Assembly (NCBI GenBank): GCA_905250125.1
Contig: CAJNOL010001266.1
Location: 1-64,000, forward strand
Direction of reading: 5' to 3'
Source of the DNA: Rotaria sordida
Taxonomy: Eukaryota; Rotifera; Eurotatoria; Philodinida; Philodinidae
DNA length: 64,000 nucleotides
A program made the translations under genes and the position numbers. This document shows positions 46,136-57,435 of the stretch, in pieces; position 1 is the first letter of the stretch, and each line of letters starts with the position of its first letter. Below the pieces are notes generated by a model. The model saw nothing but the letters and a program-made list of their open reading frames with translations, did no database searches and was not told the DNA's origin.

Positions 46136-49095
46136 ATGCCATCGACATTATTAAATCAATTACGAATGATGTTTCGTACAACAACTAGTCGTGAATTAGC
46201 ATTAGCTAATAATTATACATATATTAATGAAGATAAAATATCACGATCATTAATATGTCCAATATGTTTAGATCCTTTAATGGATCCTCAAACACATATT
46301 TTATGTGAAAATTCATTTTGTAATCGTTGTATAAGAAAATTAAAACAATGTCCTTGTTGTCGAGCATCAATTATTAATCCAAATGATTTAAAACTAACAA
46401 GTCATGTTTTAAGAAATATTCTCGATGAACTTGAGGTATTATAAATATTAATCAAAAATATAAAACCCTTGGGAAATATATTCAGAAAAAAATGATTTTA
46501 ATCTTGAATAGAATAGTAGAGTTATAACTGAAAATTTTCAATTAAAAGTATCGATTACTGAACTGATGAACATAAATTATTGTTGGATTATTTCGTTTAA
46601 TATTAATGACTAGGTCCTAACTTACAATTATAGTGAAACATTTAGTGCAAAAATCAAACAAATAATTAATTTCAATGTATAATTTAAGATTAAATTCTGT
46701 AGTCCAAAATACATTAAAATTTACACATTATTTCACTATTTTCGAAAAATGAGTTATTAGACACAAGAAAAGAGTGTGAGAAATGTTTCCATTTAAGTTT
46801 CTGTTTTTATTTCAAAATATGATGTACTGCTTGTTTTTGCCAGAGTTTTTAAAAAAATTCCATTTAAGAAAAAAAACATACATTTTTGAGGATGTACGAA
46901 GAATTTTGCTGTGAATGAAAGGAAATAAAAAGAAAGCAAAAAAGAAATAGACAAACCAAGCAGTGCCTTAAATCTATAAAAATAATATTTAGCTCTATCA
47001 AACATTTTTTGACTGAGAAACAAGGGCGGAAAGATTTTTAGCTCTTGCAATTCCAATATCTCCTACAGGACAGCATCCGAGAATTTAAGTCTATGACAAC
47101 TTTTGCTCTACTCAATTAAGATCTGTCTGATCAACAACTTTCGAAATATTCTGACGAGCTGGTTTTTGAGAATGCTGGAAAGCATAGCTTTCATGCAGTC
47201 TTATATAGATCGACTATAATTCATAATATGGAATTTGAGTCCGTAGATATTTTTCTAATGAAACCCAATTAAAGGTACCTTATACCTCTTTTTTCACCGT
47301 TTTTGGTTCTCAAAAATGGTAACTATATCTTAGAGATATTTTCAAGCTTTTCCAAAACTTTCACTTTTTTTTCTGTGAAAGAAATGCGTTAAGGTTGTGA
47401 GCCAAAATGGGAATCATGGCTCTCAGGATTCTTGTAAATCCAGGTAGAAAAGTCAAAAACGAAAACGGTCGATTTTACCTCTGAAGAATACTTCTAAGTA
47501 TTAGAACTGAACATTTCAGTTTGATCGGTTGGACTGGTTTCATGAACCAGAAACGGTTGAAAAAGACGGGAGATACCTTTAAGCAAACCTCATCTACTTG
47601 CTAGACAATCTAATCAGAATTTTTAAATAGTCCCTTTGATTGTTAATATATACTCATTTGGTTATTTTTCTCTTTTAATATATTAGCAGTGTAACCACCG
47701 ATCAGTATAAGTATATTCATTTGAAAACGTCCTGTCACTCGATTGAAGTACCCTCACAAACTTCACTGTCATTTTATTTTATTTCTTTTGCTAACGAGGA
47801 AACTACCACAGATGACACTCACCGTTTGAGCACATATTAGACCCACATGAAGTTCTCAGTGAGACTATCAGAAGCCTTAAAGGATTTATTTCCATGGGCT
47901 TTTGGAGCCAAGTTTAAAATTATTTTACTGAATTTTCAACGAATTCTTAGATATTTACAAAAAGTTCTATAATAATATTTTGACATGAAATATTGCCTAT
48001 AGATAGGTCTAAGGATCTTTGAAATATCCTGAAAGTTTCAGCTGAAAAGCATGTTCCTTTGTCAAGATATTGAATTATTTAAAAATAATCGCTTGTTACA
48101 AGCGCATGTCACAAAAATCAAGTTTATGTAAAGATTTAATATCTGGACAAAGGAACATTCTTTTTAGCTGAAACTTTCAGAATATTCTAAGAATCATTAT
48201 TATACCTAACTTGACTTTAAAAGCCCATGGGCACAAATTCCTTTAAGCGCATTTGCTAGTCTCACTGAAACCTTCCATATGAGCTCAAACGGGTAAGTGT
48301 CACCTGGATTAGTTCGTTCGTAAGCATTTTAATCCTATCCTGATTTTTTTTTATTTGTAACATTTTTTCATATATAAATTTCTTTATTTCTAGGTTCAAT
48401 GTAATGTTTGTAAACAAACATTATATCGAGGTAATTTTTCTATACATATTCGAAATAATTGTCTCAAACATTCATTAATAAGTCCTGAAGAAGAAGAAAA
48501 TTTAATGAATATTTCATCAACATCAATTTTAAATAATTCAACAACAAATAGAATCTCTTTTGATGAACAACAATTAGAAAAACATTTATCAAATTTATAT
48601 CGTCGTATACATATATTAGAAACAGAATTATTTGAATTAAAAAAAACTTTATATATATGTTTATTTGTTTTATTAACAATTTCAACATTAATTTTTTTTG
48701 GTTCAATTTTTTCTTATATAATTATTTCATTTTTATCAGTTTTTTTTAAACAATGGTTACCATCATTTATTGAAACATTAACAAAATTTTTATTTGATTT
48801 TTCACCATTAACGACATTATTTCGAATAGTATTTATTGGTATTTATTTTTTTCTTATTTGTTATAAACGTCGTCCATCGGATATAAATCTTTTAACAATA
48901 ATTATTTGTTTAGTTATTGTTTTATTTAATATACTTATACTTATATTACATTTAATTATAACACATTTTAATTTATTATTTCTTATATTTCTTATAATTA
49001 TGATTGGAAAATATTTCCACATACAATTACCTAATAATGAAGAAATATTGAATTTTTTAAATCATATTCGAAATCAATATCAACAACTACGTTGA
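46136..49095 (+). CDS. RING-finger multi-pass membrane protein, 2 exons, 333 aa
   Basis: Exons 46136-46435 and 48394-49095, joined in phase 0. Residues ~40-75 are a C3HC4 RING (CPICLDPLMDP, CENSFCNRC, CPCC), the E2-binding domain of ubiquitin ligases. The second exon opens with another Cys/His array (CNVCKQTL ... HIRNNCLKH), probably zinc-binding. A coiled coil (LEKHLSNLYRRIHILETELFELKK) and four or more TM segments with KRRPSD between them follow. It is likely a membrane-anchored E3 ligase; substrate unknown. The 1.96-kb intron holds a foldback element. Confidence 0.83.
47787..48332. mobile_element. Foldback element in the RING gene intron
   Basis: Left arm about 47787-48076 and right arm about 48133-48332 are inverted copies. 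Shared words are CAG.TGACACT.ACC, GTTTGAGC, CAGTGAGACTA, CCATGGGCTTTT, CTGAAAGTTTCAGCT and GTTCCTTTGTC. The right arm lacks about 90 bases near 47920-48005 of the left arm. Divergence is greater than in the 37730 element, so it is older. It is spliced out with the intron. Confidence 0.78.
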
Positions 49096-50154
49096 TTATA
49101 ATGATATATATATATATATATGTATATATAAAAGAAAAAGAACTATATCCTTGTAAATATTTGTCAAATTTACCACTGTACTTATTTTCCGTCATTTATT
49201 AAATAAAAAGAAATATTTCTTTTTTGTTTCTTTTGAGAATTTTCATTTGATTATTTTTTCTTTTATTTCTTGAAAATATTTCAGAAATATGATAAGTAAT
49301 ACGTCGATTAATAATGATTACCAGTGTATATTGCATTTTTTTCTTAAAATGATTAAATTTATGAAAAGATAGTAAAATGCATGTATGTCCTTGATTAATT
49401 ATACAACAAATTCAATTGGACGGTAGTGATCCATGTTCATCAACTTCACCGAAAAATCATAAAAGTTCAGCATTGTATTGATTTATTGGAAAAACATGTT
49501 AACAATACATTTTATATGATGAAAAAAATATGGATATTAAAACGAAAAAAGTATTAATCAATTGTGTTCGATCTTTTTTTTCACTAGTTAGATATGATTT
49601 TGTGAAGTAAGATCTAAAAGGAAGGTGAAGAAGTGTGTTCCAAGATGTATAGAATAAAACAATATCCCTCTGATTAGCAACAACAGATCCATTGCAGAGA
49701 TTATGGTAACAGCTTTTTAAGGCTAGAATGACCATCAAAAACAATGACTATGATAAAATCGTCGATAGTTATGAATTTTGTAAAATGTTCAAAATATAGT
49801 CCTTATAGTATAAATTAGAGACTGATATCAGGTCAATAAATTAGGTTTAGTTTTTGAAAGACTTTACTTTGTAGAATTTATTGTTTGATGTTTTGAGTTA
49901 TTCTTATGGATGAAACGGAATGGAAATATAATTAAATATTAATCGAATCTTTATTAAATGTATACTGAAGACATTAAAGAATAAAATTTGCTATTAAAAA
50001 AAAAAGTAAATTTTGATTTAGATCAATACCTAGACTGATTCTCAATAAAGATGAATTAATAAGTCAAAGAAAAAAAAATGAAAATCAACACAATCATTTT
50101 TCATGATATCTAACATTTCATTGAAGTTACCAATATCAATCCATGTAGATTAGG

Positions 50155-50500
50155 CATGCATCGAACTAGGACTAGCTCGGTGTTCGGGTTTGGAAACTAT
50201 CCTATCAGGCTTGACACTGTCGTGAGTAATTGTCCAAGCATTTCTTGAAGTTTATCGACAATCATGGAAGTATCGTAAGGTTCGATTAAGTTCAGATTCG
50301 AGTATTTCTGACGATTGTTTGCTTTTTTTTGGACGTCTGCAGACTTTCGATTTTTGGATCATTTATTCTATTAGGTGTAGATCTATTATAGCCAAGCGTG
50401 AAATCCATTTTTTTTTGGCTTACTTCTGCTTTCTTTTATTAATTAACTGATAACGACCGCAGTAAAGATCGAACCCGAACGTTTGGATGCGATGCATATC
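50155..50500. mobile_element. Candidate MITE with ATGCATCG ends
   Basis: The left end ATGCATCGAACTAG...GTTCGGGTTT is mirrored by ATGCATCGCATCC...GTTCGGGTTCG read inward from the right. The interior is non-coding. No exact target duplication found, so boundaries are approximate. Confidence 0.4.
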
Positions 50501-50676
50501 GAATATAGATTTTTACAGAAAAAATATTATTTTGAAAAATAAACTATTTATGTCTTATGAATATCTACGCATAAGAAATGTGTATAAAATTAGTTTCATT
50601 TTATTGTATAATATTCCATTTGAATGATTTCCATCTAGTTTTCTATTTGCGTCGAATTTAAATATTTCTTAATAGG

Positions 50677-50890
50677 CGAAGAACGATCAAATTAAAAAAT
50701 AGTAATGATGATAAAAAACGAAGATTGTCAACAACTGATAATACAAACAATCTGGTAAATAAATAATTATAAATCTTAAATACATATTTCTGTTTTATAC
50801 TTTAGGTACGATACGAAAAGTTTGGAGTAAATTAAATGAAGTTGTCGAAAATAATCTATCATAAGGAAAAGCTCGTAGTTCAATAGATGC
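50677..50890 (+). pseudogene. Two exon-like fragments of an unknown gene
   Basis: After CTTAATAG the frame reads RRTIKLKNSNDDKKRRLSTTDNTNNL up to a GTAAAT donor. After ACTTTAG it reads TIRKVWSKLNEVVENNLS, then a stop, with coding-like text continuing (GKARSSIDAPDSNQRK). No start exon is visible. It is either a decayed gene or 3' exons of one I cannot see. Confidence 0.35.
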
Positions 50891-51055
50891 ACCTGATTCT
50901 AATCAAAGAAAAAATTGAATATTTTTAAAACAGTAGACACTAATCATATTCTTTTTTTATATCTAAAAAGTTTAATAAAAATATTTTTTACTGTATTTAA
51001 TGTAAAACTACTACAAATGAGATCTTGTGTTGTTGTTTTTTTTTTGAAGATTAAA

Positions 51056-52002
51056 ATGAATAATCTACAAGTTCTTAAAAATGCACGAGTAAGTTTAATA
51101 TGAATTTAAATCTTAAATAAATCTTTATTATTATTATTTTTTTTTTGCTAGCGTGTACTTCAAATTCGACAATCGACTATTCCTGCTGCTGTAGTTCGTT
51201 TACAATCTGATTCAGTATTTGGAGGTAAAACAATTTGTACCTATGTTTTTTGTCTGTATATGTATATAAGAAATTTGTCTTAGATCGACCTTGGGATAAA
51301 AGTACACGTGCCGTTATTGATGAACTACCTGATGTTACTTCACCAGCAGGTTTGTCTTATTTAAAAAAAAGATGATTTATTTTGTTGTTTATTTTATTAA
51401 ATTAAAGAAATAAGAAGTCGACATTTACCTGGTATTGATCCTCTTTCATCTCAAGCATTTGAACCGAAAGTAAATTGAATTGTTCTTTTTTTTTTCTAAC
51501 AAAATATTCTTTTTAAATTTATTAATAAAAATTTTAGACAGATAAACATATTTCAAAAGGTCGTACAGCAGGTGCTCATTTTGATTTCAGTTGTCAAAAT
51601 TGGGAACGAAATCAAAATCAAGATTTTCGTTCGTATGTATTCAAAATAAACATAAATTCTATTGATTTTGTTTTTTTTTCTTTCTATTAGACGAATGAGA
51701 CAATGGGATATGAACCAACAAGCATTTAAAACATCACGTTTAATTAAATATCAAGAATATGGTACATATGAGTCTAATCATGGTAATATTAGTGGACGTC
51801 CCTGTCTTTCCAATTCAACACCAATGACTTTACATCAATTAGCAAAATCGGGTACGAAATAGATATTCTTAAATTTCTTTTTTTTTTAAAGGTTCTTTTT
51901 TTCGGTATAGAATCGGCTATTACTGAAAGTGCTGATCATAAGAAATCATTAACAAAATCTGTAGATCAAGCAGCAATAACACCGCCAGCAACATCACGTT
52001 AA
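51056..52002 (+). CDS. Unrecognised 193-aa protein, 7 short exons
   Basis: Exons 51056-51088, 51152-51224, 51284-51349, 51408-51469, 51538-51632, 51691-51851 and 51911-52002, all with canonical ends and an open frame totalling 194 codons. The product is basic and polar, with no TM or signal. Trp/Phe/Arg-rich words (RPWDKSTRAVIDELPD, FDFSCQNWERNQNQDF, RMRQWDMNQQAF, YGTYESNHG) resemble small microtubule-associated ciliary proteins in style, but I cannot name a family. Probably cytosolic or axonemal; inference only. Confidence 0.8.
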
Positions 52003-55000
52003 GTTGGTTGCTGAGAAAATTCTGCGTATAAACAATAAACAATAAATTTTTCATAACATTTACTTCTTGTCGCTCTCCCATTTTACTCTCTTTCCTTTTC
52101 TTTGTTTTTTCTGTATATTTACTGCGATAAGACTGAGTAGAATAAAAAAAATTCACGTCATCAATGGTTCTTTCAATGTAATTGTGCAATTTTTAAACGT
52201 CATCATTGCTCACCATTTTAGCGCCACGTAAGAAAGAATGTCATTGTAAATGAAACGTATTTGTCGTCTATTGAAAGTAAGAATAATATTTTTTATAGTT
52301 GTCTTTCAAAAATTTGAACTTTGACTTAAAATTTATATTTAAAAGTTTTAATAAAAAAACAGAATATAAATAGCTTACATTGTGTAGAAGGTAAGAAGTA
52401 TAGTCTTTTTTTTTATAAAGTGTTATTTTTAAATTTTGAATTGAAAGTATTTTTTATACAAAGAAAATTGTCTGAACATACAATTTCTTTCAGTTTTTGC
52501 AAAAGAATAAAAATGAATACAATTTCTATATGACATCTAATCAAAAAATAATCTTTCTTTAAAGGGAGACTCCCGTTTCGTGATCCTAAATTTTAGGTTT
52601 TTTATGGTCACTGTACAATGTGACTTAGTATCTATCTACTGAGTGCATTTTCATATTCAGAAATTGTATTTAAACGTTAAAAAAACAAATTTACGTAACG
52701 GAAATAGCGAATTGCGTGTTTTTTCAAACCAATTGTTTGCATGAAAAAAAAGTGCAGAAACATCTCCATTTCTCTGGTCTAATACGTCCGATCGAACTGA
52801 ACTGTTTTTCACGTATACTAGACATTGTTCTGGATGGTTTTCTTTTGTGCTGTCTCAAAAAATATTGCCCTGCTGAGTTTTGATAGCTCTTACGAAAAAA
52901 AACATGGATTTTTTAGGGTACCTTTCTTCAGAAACTCTGGAAAAAGTAGGAAAGGCTTAACCGATTATTTAGAATAAAAATCTGTTATATTATCATCAGT
53001 TTGAAATGTTTATAGTAAATGAATATAATCGTTAGGTTTGTAATCATATAATTGTTTTTAGTCGATAATATTCCGATTTCTAAAGAAATTTTTATTTATT
53101 ATAACCATTTTTGTGTTGATTATTCATGTCAAAGTTTTTAACTGGAATTCATCTACTAGCATAGATTGAAAAGATACGGTCGCACATGATAGTAAGTTAG
53201 ATATTATTTAGGTTGCATTTATCAAGCACTTAGCTTTTACAGTTTTAATTCAATGGTAAGAATTCATTTTAAATAATTTTGTGGGACGAAAAATGCAAAA
53301 TCTGTATACGGCCGCATTTTGGCATATTATGTAATCCTACGTCAAAAAATACGAGCCGATTACGGTTAAAAAACGGTAGGAACTTGAAAACAGATGTCTG
53401 GTGATTAGATCTAGTGACCGGCTCTGCCAGATTACGATAGGTTCTGGTTTGAACTAGAAAAATTCAGCCATCGAATTCGATCGCTAGATTCCTGCTTCGA
53501 ATTTTCTACCATTTTCCGGAGTTTTCTCGTAGGGAACAGCGTCTCTCCAGTGAGAATCTATCGGAGTCATTGAATTAGTGCTCAATATTACGATCATATT
53601 TCTGCATGTCATGTACGAAGAACTATGATCTTTTACGGCGAAATACTGAGTAAAATGAAAGTCATATATGGACTCTGTAAACGATCGTCTCCCATGAGTT
53701 TAAAAAATGAAAAAAAATCCACGACTTTCCTGAATTTTATATCAAAAACGTAAAAAAACTTGCATTGTCGATGATGAAACGGACATGAAAATTTATGTAT
53801 TTAAAATTCATTGATTAAAAGTGACATTTTAATGCAGCAAATGCAATAAATTTGGCTTTTAATCGAAATCATAGAATTTAATTGATGATAATGTCTGTTT
53901 TAATCGATTAATTTGAAATATATTAATTTTTGTGTCTTTCATCAATTTTAATGGAACTTTTTTGAAATTTTTATAAGTCCTTGAGATCTCCCCAACCAAT
54001 ATATAATGATTTACAGTCGTTTACTAACGTTCTTGTTCGACCTTAGTTCATTTTATTCCCACTTTAATTGTTATGCATTACCATAAATTACTGTAAAATG
54101 TCACTATAAGAGACTCAGTATAACTGTCCGTATACGTAAGAGTGTACCAAATCTCTAATAGATTTGGGATTTGGATTTTAGACTTACATGATCCCAACTT
54201 TGAAGTTACGTTAGAATAAAACCAAATTCAAACTATTTCATATCAATTTCGACAGTTTACGATTCTTTTCTCTCTTCTGGTACTTCATCTTACAGAGTCT
54301 CATCAGATTTTTGTAATTTAAGACCAAATCCAAATCCAAGTCTAAATTAAACTCAAATCTTTCTGCATCAAATCTCAAGGTCTTGGATTTATTGTACTCC
54401 TACGTATACGACATCGTATTCGTACAATAAAACACTGCAAAGATGTCGTTGTATTCCAGTCTTCTATAATACATATAGCCGTATTATTGATCATGTATTT
54501 ACGAGGAAATACGGTTCCATTAATGTGTCGTATATCATTGTATAAACTTCCGTATGCCAATCGAATTCTTCGACCAGGAATTAGATTATTTCAAACAACC
54601 GAATAAGCAGTAAGAATTCATTTTAAACAAAGAATGATCTTTCATGTATTTATGCTGACGGCAGAAAACGAGAGAAGAACGTGGTTCCTCCTCTTGAGTA
54701 AGAAGAAGCTTAGTTGAATAAGGTGTAGCATACTACATAGGTTGCAACCGCCAAGGAAGATCATGCGGACTGTCGGAAAGAGCGTCTTAAACGGTATATT
54801 ACCGCATTAATCTTTACCGTATTTCACCATAATACGTCAGTTCGTTTTTTCTTTGGCCAACGGTCATCGTATCTTCTACTATTTTCAACGTTTTATGAGC
54901 TGAAGGAAATCGGTGAAACGCCGATTTTTGCAGTTTAATATCGTTTGCGATCGTTTATGATGTTGTTTTTCTGGACTTAGGTGAATGCGGTCGTTCACAT

Positions 55001-55007
55001 TGGTCGC
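52003..55007. other. Repeat-rich intergenic region
   Basis: 52564 begins a TTAAAGGGAGACTCCCGTTTCG word typical of an element end, without a visible partner. From about 53300 the composition shifts to frequent CGTAT/ATACG words. The phrase TAAGAATTCATTTTAAA occurs near 53259 and again near 54610 as a direct repeat. No gene recognised. Confidence 0.45.
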
Positions 55008-55015
55008 GTACACGT
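55008..55015. repeat. 8-base target duplication, left (GTACACGT)
   Basis: GTACACGT precedes the hAT-like terminal repeat and recurs exactly at 55521-55528. Confidence 0.9.
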
Positions 55016-55520
55016 CAGGGGTGGAACCGGTTGAGAAATATTAAAACGGTCCGGTCCGGCCGGCTGAAAAATCCTACCGGTCCGGTCCGGCCGGAAACCG
55101 GCCGGTTGGAATCACATGTCCAACCGGTGAAATTCCGGTGAAAATCGGTTAAAAACCGGTGAAAAAATGTCGAATTTTTTTTTGAAAACCTATTTTTAGA
55201 AAAAATGGCTCCAAATATGAAATAGTTTAAGGCGCATGTAAAAGGCACTCATCATAATAAATCTTTTTAAAGAGAACCTCAGAAAAAACGATTAATATAA
55301 CATATATTTTGAGTACTTTTTCACGTATTCTGACAGAAAAAACATGTGATACCTTAGTTTTTATGGTCAAAAACAGGGTTAACAAAGAAGATTTCTGAAA
55401 ACTTTCAACCGGTAAAATTCCGGTCTTTACCGGCCCGGTCGATTTCTTCAACCGGTCCGGTCCGGTCCGGTACCGGTCCGGCCGGACCGGTACCGGTTTG
55501 CCGGACCGGTTCCAACCCTG
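55016..55520. mobile_element. Non-autonomous hAT element (MITE), 505 bases
   Basis: Ends read CAGGGGTGGAACCGGTT and, inward from the right, CAGGGTTGGAACCGGTC. Exact 8-base duplications (GTACACGT) flank it. Both ends carry dense CCGGT/CCGGTCCGG words, so it stands out as a GC-rich block in AT-rich DNA and can fold on itself. The middle is AT-rich and non-coding. No transposase is present; mobilisation would need an autonomous hAT. The ends do not match the 1454-4113 hAT, so it belongs to another family. Confidence 0.9.
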
Positions 55521-55740
55521 GTACACGTCAAAAACGACACGATGAGATGCGCTTCCAATTTTGGGATCAAATAATACGACCATATACGTTTTCTACAATT
55601 AATATAGTAATAATTTGATCTACTCTTTCACTGATTCTTTATCGTCATACAAAAATAAAACTAAATGAGAATATCAATCAAGTCATAATATATATAAAAT
55701 TATTTATATTTCAGCTGTAAGATTCAATTAAAATCAAAAC

Positions 55741-56514
55741 ATGACAAGTCCTCTTTTTACGTCTGAACAATGGCAAGCGATTGTTGATCTATTAGAATCT
55801 CGTTGGAATCGTCCGGGATCTTCAAGTAATTTTTCTTATTCAATTCAATTAGCTCGTAATGCAATAACTAAATTTGAACAATATTTTGAAACATTATCAC
55901 CACAATTAACTGGTGCTGATAAAGATGCATTATTTTCAATTAAAAATGATTTTACTGATGTACGTCATTCGACTTATCAAGCAGCAGGAAATATGGAAAT
56001 ACGTTATCGAAAATTTAAATTACAACCAACTACATCACTTATTAATCATTTAAATGAAAAAACTGATGAACTTACATTTAAAAAATTAATTGAACAATCT
56101 CAATTATTACAAGGTAAATTAACTCAATTTCATTCAACTTATTTTTGGTGTGAAGTTAATAAATGGGGTATTATTTTATCTATTATTGGTGTTGCACTTG
56201 TTATATTCGGTCGAGTCTTAACTGTTTTATTACCAAATACAAATTGGCATATATTTATATATATTATTGGAATGTCAATGTTATTAGCTGGTTTAATTGC
56301 ACTTGGTTTGATTAAATTTCTCGAATACAGACGAGATCCAACAAGTACAATGAGATATTTAGAAGAAATTCATAAACAAATTGATAAACTTCGTTTTCAA
56401 TTCGATGATCTTAAAGCAATTATTGCTGAAGATACACCACATGAAACAATGCAACATGAATTAGATGTTGTTATTGAATCAATTAAAGAACTCAAATTAT
56501 TATGTTTTCCATAA
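55741..56514 (+). CDS. Two-TM hypothetical protein, 257 aa, intronless
   Basis: Single exon, starting MTSPLFTSEQWQAIVDLLESR, 26 bases after a TATATTTCAG acceptor. Residues 1-135 are polar and helical, ending in a coiled-coil-like stretch. Two TM helices follow (about 142-163 and 170-195), separated by a short loop with a possible Asn. The C-terminal tail (about 200-257) is again helical and charged. Both ends likely face the cytosol. No family recognised. Confidence 0.78.
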   Translation: MTSPLFTSEQWQAIVDLLESRWNRPGSSSNFSYSIQLARNAITKFEQYFETLSPQLTGADKDALFSIKNDFTDVRHSTYQAAGNMEIRYRKFKLQPTTSLINHLNEKTDELTFKKLIEQSQLLQGKLTQFHSTYFWCEVNKWGIILSIIGVALVIFGRVLTVLLPNTNWHIFIYIIGMSMLLAGLIALGLIKFLEYRRDPTSTMRYLEEIHKQIDKLRFQFDDLKAIIAEDTPHETMQHELDVVIESIKELKLLCFP

Positions 56515-57435
56515 TATTTATTGATTATTAATTTTTTATTTTTATATTTGATTTCAAAACTGAGTTTTTTTTCTTTTTATAGAATAAACCTAGAGAAAAA
56601 CTATGAAATCGATTATTTATAGATTTTCTACATCTATATTAGAAGAAAGACATTCTTTGAATTCAACTTAATAAGAAACTTGTTTCGTTAATTTTATGAA
56701 TGATCTGAAAAATTGTTAGTTTATCAGAATGAAAATCTAACACAGAAAATACAGATTGTTAAAAGATTCAATAATAATGAAAGAGAAACAGAAAGTTTGC
56801 AATACGGATTTTTGCAGTGGACCGTTGGTGATTGCCGAAACTTATGTTTTGAACAGTGCTTGACGTTTTTTTACGTAAATTATATATATATGTATTATTG
56901 ACGAAGGTTCAACGTATTGATTCTATGAGTACAAACAACGAAAATGTATTGAAACAAAAGAGAAGAAAGCAAAATCAATTTAATGTTTATATAACAAAAT
57001 TGATCTAATCTAAGCGAATAATGGACAATCCATTTGTAGTTTGAAAGATGTTGTCAAAAAGAAATCTAATATAATTAATTTTCAGAGAAGATATTTCTGT
57101 TAACCTTTTCGAAACAATTGTAGACATAAATTTGACGATATATCGGATATTATGAAGCATAATAGGTCAATACGAAAACTCTGGATTTTGATAGTAGTCA
57201 ATATTTGATTGAAAAAAAAAACCTGTCAGATGTTTAATTCAAATAAAAAATCTCGTTTGATAAAATATTCGAAAACGAATTTATTCTATAATACTTTGAT
57301 AATTACCAAAAAATAGGCGAATGAATTAACCACAACTACAAATTTATTTATTGTTGCTTATTAATTTGTCTCTTAAAAAAATAAATAAACGTAATGTCAA
57401 TCTAATTATTATTGTTTATTGTTTTTACTTTTATT
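56515..57435. other. Intergenic region between convergent genes
   Basis: 3' flanks only; no recognisable element. Confidence 0.5.

Larger units (their letters stand above)
49096..51055. other. Intergenic region with repeat and gene debris
   Basis: Contains a TA/CA-type run at 49101-49130, a candidate MITE at 50155-50500 and two exon-like fragments at 50677-50890. No intact gene seen. Confidence 0.5.
53304..55587. mobile_element. Possible older transposon carrying the 505-base hAT insert
   Basis: GTATACGGCCGCATTTT at 53304 is mirrored by GTATATGGTCGTATTAT read inward from 55587. Between them the sequence is rich in CGTAT words, unlike the flanks, and it continues on both sides of the hAT MITE at 55016-55520. 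No protein remains. Target duplication not found, so this is tentative. Confidence 0.3.

Noticed and set aside
46793-47056. 87-codon minus frame, and a short phrase resembling the 60542 foldback arm (AGCTCTAT...TTTTTTGACTGA)
   Set aside because: Inside an intron; the similarity spans about 25 bases only and could be chance.
52564-52590. Element end (TTAAAGGGAGACTCCCG) suggesting a piggyBac-type TTAA insertion
   Set aside because: No matching inverted end was found downstream within the window.
55227-55583. 118-codon minus frame rich in Pro/Arg/Gly
   Set aside because: Produced by CCGGT repeats of the non-autonomous hAT, not a gene.
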